Assembly: GCA_049302185.1 (NCBI GenBank)
Contig: JBAQLV010000031.1
Span: forward strand, 1-15,033
Direction: 5' to 3'
From: UBA1546 sp049302185
Lineage (GTDB): Bacteria > Nitrospirota > Thermodesulfovibrionia > Thermodesulfovibrionales > UBA1546
Length of the DNA: 15,033 nt
Made by a program: the position numbers and the translations under genes. Within the stretch, counting starts at the first letter, position 1, and each line of letters starts with the position of its first letter. The notes below the pieces were generated by a model, which was given only the letters and a program-made list of their open reading frames with translations, searched no databases and was not told the DNA's origin. This document shows positions 7,785-14,907 of this stretch, one piece after another.

Positions 7785-8125
7785 ATGAGTAAATTTCTGA
7801 AATTCGGACAGTACCTTCTTGAAAAGAAGATTATAGACGAGCTGGATATTGTGAAGGCGCGGTTTATACAGAAGAATAATAATCTGATGATTGGAGAGCT
7901 TGCCGTGAAAAAAGGCTGGCTTACAAAGAGCTTCTGAAGGAGCAGGAAGACACCTATATCTTTTTCGGTGAGGCTTTAGTGCAGCTTGAAGTTCTTACAG
8001 AAGAGCAACTGATGGAGAATCTTAAGGAGTTTAATATGATAAAATTGCAGAACAGCCAGTATAAAAGAGGTTTATCTGTTTTTCTGCGATATGGTAATTA
8101 TTTGACAATTCACGTAACTATGTGA
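7785..8125 (+). pseudogene. Frameshifted small domain protein
   Basis: From the ATG at 7785 (AGGAG seven bases upstream) the frame gives 50 residues, including KFGQYLLEKKIIDELDIVKA and IGELAVKKGWLT, and stops at 7937. The frame two bases over (from about 7925) continues with KELLKEQEDTYIFFGEALVQ and LTEEQLMENLKEFN. Both halves resemble the repeated 'GELLVEKGxLTEEQLxxAL' helical units seen in GspE N-terminal-like and related signalling proteins. A frameshift, possibly with an internal deletion of one such unit, has split the gene. The end at 8125 is simply the next stop; similarity may end earlier, near 8043. The function is unknown. Confidence 0.6.
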
Positions 8126-8134
8126 TACACATAG
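8102..8134 (+). promoter_or_regulatory. TTGACA box with an overlapping palindrome, candidate promoter/operator
   Basis: TTGACA at 8102-8107 is a consensus -35. The expected -10 position (GATACA or TACACA, near 8124-8131) is weak. It falls inside a perfect seven-base inverted repeat, CTATGTG-ATA-CACATAG (8118-8134), the layout of an operator that would cover the -10. It would drive the pilin-like gene starting at 8199. No -10 of good quality supports it. Confidence 0.3.
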
Positions 8135-8198
8135 GCAGTAATGAAAGGCAGGTCCCTAAGCGATCTTTTATGAGAGACGCTTGAAGATAGGGTGAAAC

Positions 8199-8453
<255 letters not shown>

Positions 8454-8469
8454 GCTGGCTAAGTGGTGT

Positions 8470-8997
8470 TTGCAGATACACAAGCAAGAAGATGTTATTG
8501 AAGAGATAAAAAATTATCTCACCAATGAATTTAGAGAGTTCTTCAATTATCAGGTGAATGATGAACTTGTAACCTTTATCAATTCTTCCGATATGGAGAC
8601 GGAAAATGAAGAAACCCTGCAGAGTAATAACATCTATAAGTATTCTTCTGGAGCAACTGAAATCGAAATAGAAGTTTCAACTATTCATGGTGTTAAGGGT
8701 GAAACGCATGCCGCAACGTGCTATCTTGAAACCTTTTTTTATGATTATGACATAAAGCGAATAATAAATTACATGAAAGGTGATAATACCGAGCCAAGAC
8801 AAAAAAGGGTAATACAGAATCTTAAAATAGCATTCGTAGGAATGTCACGCCCATCCCATCTTCTTTGCGTTGCGGTTCATCGGGATAGTATTTCCGGACA
8901 AGAAGAAGCACTGCGTAGAAGTGGTTGGGATGTTAACAATGAATTGGCTTTAGGGGACGCCTCACTCCGCCGGCTGGCGGATCCAGCGATTATTTAG
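8470..8997 (+). pseudogene. C-terminal fragment of a UvrD/GajB-like superfamily 1 helicase
   Basis: The frame contains STIHGVKGETHAATCYLET, matching helicase motif V, and IAFVGMSRPSHLLCVAVHRD, matching motif VI with the arginine finger. This combination is characteristic of UvrD-like helicases paired with OLD-family nucleases, including Gabija GajB. The Walker A and B motifs I-IV are absent. The open frame begins at 8413 inside the pilin-like fragment, and its first credible start is only a TTG at 8470, so the N-terminal two thirds are lost. The last 15 or so residues (after SGWDVNNE) run into an unrelated hairpin-bearing junction. It cannot be an active helicase. Confidence 0.72.
8966..8981. 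repeat. GC-rich hairpin at a gene-fragment junction
   Basis: TCCGCC-GGCT-GGCGGA is a perfect six-pair inverted repeat, much more GC-rich than its surroundings. It lies exactly between the helicase tail and the methylase tail. Its base composition suggests an interspersed repeat unit rather than part of either gene. Confidence 0.55.
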
Positions 8998-9110
8998 AAA
9001 ATCCCCCAAAAAAAGAAGAAGTCAAAGAATACGAAAAACAAATTGACCAAATGGTTTATAAACTTTACGCCCTCAAGCCCGATGAGATTGCGATTGTCTA
9101 CGACTCATAG
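8982..9110 (+). pseudogene. C-terminal tail of a restriction-modification adenine methylase (Eco57I class)
   Basis: In a frame different from the helicase fragment, the sequence reads YLENPPKKEEVKEYEKQ and then IDQMVYKLYALKPDEIAIVYDS before TAG at 9108. The 'EIDxxVYxLYGLTxEEIxIVE' ending is a well-known C-terminus of type II/IIG restriction-modification enzymes and related N6-adenine methyltransferases. Only about 40 residues survive, with no catalytic or target-recognition part, so this is a remnant. The family is recognised from the tail motif alone. Confidence 0.6.
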
Positions 9111-9125
9111 AGTGGAAGGGAAGGG

Positions 9126-9230
9126 GTAAACAAGAGCATAGTCACAGATAACCCGCATATTATAGTAATTGCAGGGACAAATGGAGCTGGCATTTCATCT
9201 TTATGGAAGAAATTAAAATCAGCAGAATAA
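9126..9230 (+). pseudogene. N-terminal remnant of a zeta-toxin-like P-loop ATPase
   Basis: A stretch in the same frame as the preceding methylase tail reads NPHIIVIAGTNGAG and then ISSLWKKLKSAE before a stop. It resembles the beta-strand plus Walker A of zeta-toxin/UDP-N-acetylglucosamine-kinase-like proteins (consensus IAGPNGAGKST). The sequence diverges exactly after GAG, so the essential Lys-Ser/Thr is missing, and no start codon is present (GTA occupies the likely site). The junction is near 9190, just upstream of the next gene, whose start overlaps this frame. Confidence 0.5.
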
Positions 9231-9874
9231 TCCGCTCAAAAAGAAAAACGATTGCGCTTGTGTTAACGCACGATGCAATGCTCGTTATTCGTGCACCACT
9301 CAAAACTCCTATTGATTACATGGAAAAGCTGGTTAATGAAAAACGTGACTGGATTAGAGCAAAGTTGCTGGAAATACAGAGCAGACCAAAACCAAAAGCC
9401 AAAGAATTTGTAAATGGAGAGTCGTTCTTTTGTCTCGGAAAGAGCTATAATTTGGAAATTGTGGATATTTCCGGTGTTGATATTGAGCTTAAAGATAATC
9501 TGCTTTTATCTCTGGAAAAAGCACCTTATGCCAGAGATGTTGTGATAAAGGGGTACAAATCAGTAGCGGAAAAGAAGATAAAAGAGCGTTGTGAGTGGTA
9601 TTCAAGTCTTACTGGATATAAGCCGCTCTCAATCAAAATCACTGGCGCTCAAAAAAGATGGGGCTCAAGCGGATCAAAAGGAACAGTAAATTTCAGCTGG
9701 CGTTTGATAATGGCGCCGCTGGAAATAATTGACTATGTAATTGTGCATGAACTTGTGCATTTGGAACAAAGAGACCATTCAAGATTATTTTGGGATAAAG
9801 TAAAAAGCATCATGCCTGATTTTAAAAAAAGGCAAAAGTGGTTGAAGGATAACGAAAGGACTCTGAGTATTTAA
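9203..9874 (+). CDS. YgjP-type (M48/SprT-like) zinc metallopeptidase domain protein
   Basis: The 223 residues carry the whole YgjP-like fold (Pfam DUF45). RSKRKTIALVL lies near the N-terminus, QKRWGSSGSKGTVNFSWRL at 150-168, and the zinc site VHELVHLEQRDHSRLFW has His182, Glu183 and His186 with His192 as likely third ligand. Members are cytoplasmic, often sit beside type I restriction genes or mobile DNA, and have no firmly established substrate. The ATG at 9203 gives the normal N-terminus, but the nearest purine-rich site (GGAG) is about 15 bases away. Native upstream control may have been lost when the zeta-like fragment was joined here. It is the only intact gene in the 7.7-9.9 kb region. 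Confidence 0.85.
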   Translation: MEEIKISRIIRSKRKTIALVLTHDAMLVIRAPLKTPIDYMEKLVNEKRDWIRAKLLEIQSRPKPKAKEFVNGESFFCLGKSYNLEIVDISGVDIELKDNLLLSLEKAPYARDVVIKGYKSVAEKKIKERCEWYSSLTGYKPLSIKITGAQKRWGSSGSKGTVNFSWRLIMAPLEIIDYVIVHELVHLEQRDHSRLFWDKVKSIMPDFKKRQKWLKDNERTLSI

Positions 9875-9976
9875 AGGAACCCGAAGCGGAAAAATTAGCA
9901 AAAGTTCCGGTCTCAGGTCTTAAATTCTGCCATGCGATAGTTTGACAGCAAGATAGCGAAGATTGCAGGGATATTT

Positions 9977-10813
9977 TTACTTTTCCCCTCTTAAAGTAAG
10001 GTACCCTGAAAATATTATCAGCAGTCCGCCGATAATCGAGCCTTTCCCCGGCAATTCACTCAAAAATATTATGCCGAATATTATCGCGATAACAGGCTCA
10101 AGATAACCAAGTACAGCGGTTCTGCCGGCAGAGACGTAGCGAAGCCCTTTAAAGTAGAGAATAGGGGCTATTGTAGAATGGACAATCCCCATTACCAGAA
10201 AACTCCAGAGCGCATTTACCGGAAACTCCCTGACAAAAGGCGCAAGAAGGATTGCTATGACTGCGTTTGAGAAAAAGGCAAGCACTACAGGATTAAAGCT
10301 CTGCGTGTAAACTCTGATGAGAATAATGACTGCCGCATAAGCGAATCCTGATACCAGCCCTGCGATTATTCCGAGAGCATGTCCTTCCTTGAAGGAAAAT
10401 CCGTTGAGCATAATCCACAGGCCTGTTGAAGCTATGACTATTGAAATAATAATCGCCCGTGTTACTTTTTCTCTCAGAAATAATGGGGCAAGAAAAGCAA
10501 CAATTAGAGGAGCAGTGTAATGAGTGAGCACTGCATTTGCTATCGTTGTATGTTTAAAGGCAAGAAAGTAAGTAAAAGTATTAATTAATGAGGCAGCGCC
10601 AAGTATCAAAGGATATTTAAGCAGCTTGATCTCGGGGAACTCTTTTCTGTAATTTTTGCCGGACAGGATTATTCCCTGAACGATAAGAGAGACTATAACT
10701 GAATAAAAGATAAGGATATGAACTTCAATACCTGAAAGCCTCACAACAATGCCGAGTGAACTCCATAGAAATATTGCAAGCAAAATATAAAGAGAAGGCA
10801 TCATTCTATTCAT
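9977..10813 (-). CDS. EamA-family (drug/metabolite transporter) permease
   Basis: The 278-residue protein is almost entirely hydrophobic, with about ten membrane helices in two repeated five-helix halves, the classic DMT/EamA design. Helix-end motifs such as LTHYTAPLIVAFLAPLFLRE (first half) and AVLGYLEPVIAIIFGIIFL (second half) are typical. Such proteins export amino acids or other metabolites across the inner membrane; the substrate cannot be read from the sequence. The ATG at 10811-10813 follows GAGGAT at about 11 bases. It is monocistronic, facing away from lipA. Confidence 0.92.
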   Translation of the reverse strand: MNRMMPSLYILLAIFLWSSLGIVVRLSGIEVHILIFYSVIVSLIVQGIILSGKNYRKEFPEIKLLKYPLILGAASLINTFTYFLAFKHTTIANAVLTHYTAPLIVAFLAPLFLREKVTRAIIISIVIASTGLWIMLNGFSFKEGHALGIIAGLVSGFAYAAVIILIRVYTQSFNPVVLAFFSNAVIAILLAPFVREFPVNALWSFLVMGIVHSTIAPILYFKGLRYVSAGRTAVLGYLEPVIAIIFGIIFLSELPGKGSIIGGLLIIFSGYLTLRGEK

Positions 10814-10919
10814 TGGGAAACAATATCCTCTGTATAAAGCATAGGTAACATTTTAACACAAAGCCTGCTCGCGGCTATTGATACCTGTAATATTAACGTC
10901 CTATGCTCATAGTATTTTT

Positions 10920-11004
10920 GTCATTCCGCACTTGATGCGGAATCCAGTATCAAAAATAATGGCTTCCAGAACAGCGTCTGGATTCCCGTTTTCACGGGAA
11001 TGAC
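10920..11004. repeat. dRS3-like double-hairpin interspersed repeat
   Basis: Two hairpins face each other. ATTCCGCA-CTTGA-TGCGGAAT lies in the left arm, extended as GTC...CCAG, and ATTCCCGT-TTTC-ACGGGAAT in the right arm, extended as CTGG...GAC. The outer ends GTCATTCC and GGAATGAC also pair, so the whole 85-base unit is one long imperfect inverted repeat. It resembles the widespread ATTCCC-N-GGGAAT repeats (Neisseria dRS3, also common in deltaproteobacterial and Nitrospirota genomes). It separates the EamA gene from lipA. Confidence 0.85.
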
Positions 11005-11061
11005 GAAACAAAGGACATTACTTATGCATCTATCAATAAGCATGTTTTTTCCTGCCTGTGA

Positions 11062-11090
11062 TTGACAAACTTTTCCATTTCTTTTATGTT
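11062..11090 (+). promoter_or_regulatory. Strong sigma-70-type promoter directly in front of lipA
   Basis: TTGACA (11062-11067), a 17-base spacer and TATGTT (11085-11090) match consensus well. Transcription would begin about 7-9 bases after the -10, at 11097-11099, on or next to the A of the lipA ATG. No ribosome site separates them, so the message would be leaderless. Confidence 0.65.
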
Positions 11091-11098
11091 TAATAACC

Positions 11099-12004
11099 AT
11101 GCGATTGCCGGAGTGGATAAAAGTAAAAAGCCCTATAGGGGTTCATGATACTAAACAGATTTTGAGGAATCACCGCCTTTCAACTGTCTGCGAGGAGGCG
11201 CGATGTCCTAACATGGGGGAGTGCTTTTCAAAGCCTACGGCGACTTTCATGATTCTCGGCTCTGCATGCACAAGAAACTGCGGGTTCTGCTCTGTGGGAA
11301 TCTCGAAATCAAAACCTTTAAATGATGAAAGTAATCCCCCCTTACCCCCCTTTAGTAAAGGGGGGATGGGGGGATTTTCAGATGAGCCGGAAAGGGTTGC
11401 TCTGGCTGCAAAGGATATGGGATTGAAATATGTGGTTGTAACCTCTGTTACACGTGATGACTTGCCTGACGGCGGCGCTGTGCATTTTGCTGAAACAGTC
11501 AGGGCAGTAAAAAAACATCTTCCCAAGACAACGGTGGAAGTTCTCACCCCTGACTTTAAAGGCAGTTATAATTCACTGAAGACTGTTCTTGATTCTGCGC
11601 CTGATGTCTATAATCATAATGTAGAGACTGTACCAAGGCTTTATCCGTATGTAAGGCCTCAGGCAAATTATGAAAGATCCTTAAATGTTTTGCGGAATGC
11701 AAAAAAGATCGCGCTTGATATTAACGCAAAATCAGGGCTGATGGTAGGGCTGGGCGAGACTTTCAATGAGGTCATCAGCGTATTGAAAGACCTCAATGAT
11801 GCCGGCTGTGATACTGTGACAATAGGACAATACCTCAGGCCGAGCAAGCAGAATCTTCCTGTTAAGGAATATGTAAGGCCGGAGATTTTTAATGAATATA
11901 AAAAAACAGCCGTTAAAATAGGGTTTAAATATGTGGCATCATCTCCGCTTGTAAGGAGTTCAATGAATGCGGAGGAAATGTATACAACAGTGAACAGTAG
12001 ATAG
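11099..12004 (+). CDS. lipA: Lipoyl synthase with a palindrome-encoded insertion
   Basis: LipA is a radical-SAM enzyme that inserts two sulfurs into protein-bound octanoyl groups, making lipoyl cofactor for 2-oxoacid dehydrogenases and the glycine cleavage system. The 301 residues show the auxiliary cluster cysteines (31, 36, 42 in CEEARCPNMGEC), the radical-SAM CTRNCGFC (57, 61, 64), and near the C-terminus RSSMNA containing the serine ligand region. The start is credible because the family's W-[IL]-K near residue 6 is present. Residues about 78-93 (NPPLPPFSKGGMGGF) are foreign to the family and encoded by a near-perfect palindrome; the flanking SKPL...EPERVA normally abut closely. The stop lies within a heptamer repeat, so the last residues may not be native. 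alaC follows 57 bases later. Confidence 0.95.
   Translation: MRLPEWIKVKSPIGVHDTKQILRNHRLSTVCEEARCPNMGECFSKPTATFMILGSACTRNCGFCSVGISKSKPLNDESNPPLPPFSKGGMGGFSDEPERVALAAKDMGLKYVVVTSVTRDDLPDGGAVHFAETVRAVKKHLPKTTVEVLTPDFKGSYNSLKTVLDSAPDVYNHNVETVPRLYPYVRPQANYERSLNVLRNAKKIALDINAKSGLMVGLGETFNEVISVLKDLNDAGCDTVTIGQYLRPSKQNLPVKEYVRPEIFNEYKKTAVKIGFKYVASSPLVRSSMNAEEMYTTVNSR
11333..11376. repeat. Palindromic repeat element inserted in frame in lipA
   Basis: The arms run 11333-11354 and 11356-11376, with two C6 blocks matched by two G6 blocks around TTTA-G-TAAA. They pair almost completely, with one small asymmetry (TTA against AT). It is read through as NPPLPPFSKGGMGGF. This proline/glycine peptide with the same DNA pattern is a recurrent interspersed element in many bacterial genomes. 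It behaves like a Rickettsia palindromic element: tolerated inside a gene because it keeps the frame open. Confidence 0.93.
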
Positions 12005-12019
12005 TGAACAGTGAATAGT
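11989..12019 (+). repeat. Degenerate heptamer repeat across the lipA stop codon
   Basis: The sequence reads as AGTGAAC, AGTAGAT, AGTGAAC, AGTGAAT and a partial AGT. The second unit supplies the lipA TAG stop (12002-12004). It belongs to the same class of seven-base tandem repeats as those in gltX and hom, but with a different unit and less purity. Confidence 0.75.
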
Positions 12020-12043
12020 TTTTTTGACTAACGACTATTCACT
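12010..12043 (+). terminator. Hairpin between lipA and alaC, possible attenuator
   Basis: AGTGAATAGT (12010-12019) pairs perfectly with ACTATTCACT (12034-12043) around a 14-base loop that contains seven T's. The T-run lies in the loop, not after the stem, so this is not a canonical rho-independent terminator. It may instead stabilise an RNA end or partly uncouple lipA from alaC. The left arm is built from the heptamer repeat. Confidence 0.35.
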
Positions 12044-12061
12044 AAATTGCGAGGAGAAATC

Positions 12062-13233
12062 ATGTTTGAATTCAACAGGATAAAGAGGCTTCCGCCTTAT
12101 GTGTTTGCCATAGTCAACGGCCTCAAGATGGAGGCGAGAAAACGCGGTGAGGATATAATTGACCTTGGCATGGGAAATCCTGATATGCCTGCCCCAAAAC
12201 ATGTGATAGACAAGCTCTGCGAGGCAGCGAATAATCCCAAAAACCACAGGTATTCTGCATCAAAGGGAATTACCCAGTTGAGGATGGCGGTATGCGAGTG
12301 GTACAAGAGGAGATTTGATGTTGACTTAGACCCTGAAAGTGAGACAGTTGTAACTATCGGGTCAAAGGAAGGGCTTTCGCACCTTGCCCTTGCAACTATA
12401 CAGCCCGGAGATGTTGTTATGACGCCTGCGCCTGCATATCCGATACATCCTTACAGTGTGATAATTGCAGGCGGTGAGGTTATAAGCATTCCGATAGGGC
12501 CGGGGATTGATTTTTTTGCAGAAATGGAAAAGGCATTTAAAAAAACATGGCCAAGGCCTAAGATGCTTATAATGAACTTCCCTCACAATCCGACAACAAT
12601 CGTTGTTGAAGGGCTAGAGTTCTTTAAGAAGGTTGTGGATTTTGCAAAAGAGAACAATATAATAGTTATTCATGATTTTGCCTATGCAGACCTTGTATTT
12701 GATGATTACAAGGCGCCGAGCTTTTTGCAGGTTCCGGGAGCAAAGGATGTAGGAGTTGAATTTTTCTCTCTTACAAAAAGCTATTCCATGGCAGGATGGA
12801 GAGTCGGTTTTTGCGTTGGGAATAAGGATATTGTCGGAGCGCTGATAAAGATAAAGAGTTATCTTGACTACGGGATGTTTCAGCCCATACAGATTGCAAG
12901 CATTGTTGCCCTTAGAGGGCCTCAGGATTGTGTCGAGGAATTCAGAAAGATATACGAGTCAAGGCGCAACGTGCTGATTAACGGGCTTCATAATGCAGGA
13001 TGGAATGTGGAATCTCCAAAGGCTACAATGTTCGTATGGGCAAAAATTCCTGAGCAGTTCAGAAAAATGGGTTCCCTTGAATTTGCAAAACTTCTTATAA
13101 AAGAAGGCGGAGTCGCGGTGTCTCCGGGAATAGGTTTTGGAGAAGGAGGAGATGAATACGTGCGATTTGCCCTTGTTGAGAACGAGCACAGGATAAAACA
13201 GGCTGCAAAGGGAATTAAGAAGGTGTTTGGCAG

Positions 13234-13237
<4 letters not shown>
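12062..13237 (+). CDS. alaC: Glutamate-pyruvate aminotransferase (alanine synthesis), AlaC family
   Basis: This PLP-dependent class I/II aminotransferase moves the amino group of glutamate to pyruvate, giving alanine. The 391 residues closely follow E. coli AlaC: opening FNRIKRLPPYVF, IDLGMGNPDMPAP (33-45), IGSKEGLSHL (99-108), NPTT (176-179), HDFAYAD (204-210) and the PLP lysine in SLTKSYSMAGWRVGF (Lys239). The ATG at 12062 with GAGGAG five bases upstream is preferred to a TTG at 12047 that would translate the ribosome site itself. The last codons overlap the hom start by four bases (ATGA), so AlaC and Hom are translationally coupled. The AlaC-Hom pairing recurs in other bacteria, so relatives were at times annotated as LL-diaminopimelate or methionine aminotransferases. 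Confidence 0.93.
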
Positions 13238-14538
<1,301 letters not shown>

Positions 14539-14614
14539 GGGGCTTACCTTCAGTATCTGCTGTTTTAAGACTTGCCATATTTTTAAATTCAGCCGCACTG
14601 TCAGCAACTTTCAG

Positions 14615-14631
14615 CCCCGCTTTACGCGGGG
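14615..14631 (+). terminator. Stem-loop downstream of hom, probable terminator
   Basis: CCCCGC-TTTAC-GCGGGG forms a strong six-pair stem about 77 bases after the hom stop. The following TTAACGCCTTATATTTTT is only loosely T-rich, so it may act as a weak rho-independent terminator or be an isolated hairpin repeat. Confidence 0.45.
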
Positions 14632-14721
14632 TTAACGCCTTATATTTTTACCAAATTATTAAACTCTCAAACAGGGCCATTGCTTTGCCTATAAAGCACA
14701 GGTTTAAGTTTAAAAAACTCC

Positions 14722-14750
14722 TTGACAAAACTGGTGAAGTTCAATAACAT
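14722..14750 (+). promoter_or_regulatory. Promoter copy 1 upstream of the Tat-signal gene
   Basis: TTGACA (14722-14727), 17 bases, TAACAT (14745-14750). The -10 differs from the second copy in its third and fourth bases and is the weaker of the two. Confidence 0.6.
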
Positions 14751-14783
14751 TTAAAGCACAGGTTTAAGTTTAAAAAAAACTTC

Positions 14784-14812
14784 TTGACAAAACTGGTGAA
14801 GTTCAATATTAT
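14784..14812 (+). promoter_or_regulatory. Promoter copy 2 upstream of the Tat-signal gene
   Basis: TTGACA (14784-14789), 17 bases, TATTAT (14807-14812), close to sigma-70 consensus. Transcription would start near 14819, giving a leader of roughly 90 bases before the ATG at 14908. Confidence 0.75.
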
Positions 14813-14907
14813 TTGCAATAAGACTGTTAGAATTTTAAATGACAGTAAGGAGAAATAGCTTTAGAGCTTTTATAAAGCAAATCAAAACAGAAGGAGGGGA
14901 AAATTCT

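Larger units (their letters stand above)
14692..14812 (+). repeat. Tandem duplication of a promoter-bearing module
   Basis: Two copies, 14692-14750 and 14752-14812, share 26 identical bases at their start (TAAAGCACAGGTTTAAG plus TTTAAAAAA) and 25 at their end (TTGACAAAAC through TTCAATA). They differ only in a four- to six-base linker and the last four bases. Each carries a complete -35/-10 pair and an upstream GTTTAAGTTTAA element that could be an operator. Confidence 0.95.

Noticed and set aside
8126..8198. Possible c-di-GMP (GEMM) riboswitch before the pilin-like gene, because such genes often carry one and short pairings (AAGCG/CGCTT) are visible
   Set aside because: The conserved GEMM core segments are absent; only a weak hairpin remains.
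8470..8997. Functional Gabija-type defence gene
   Set aside because: Helicase motifs I-IV and any GajA-like nuclease are missing; it is a fragment.
9875..9960. Short frame after the metallopeptidase reading EAEKLAKVPVSGLKFCHAIV, vaguely like a C-terminal fragment of another enzyme
   Set aside because: Only about 23 residues, no start codon and no convincing family; it could be chance.
10920..11004. CRISPR repeat pair or a bidirectional terminator for the EamA gene and lipA
   Set aside because: There are only two facing hairpins with no regularly spaced spacers and no T-runs; it fits an interspersed palindromic repeat better.
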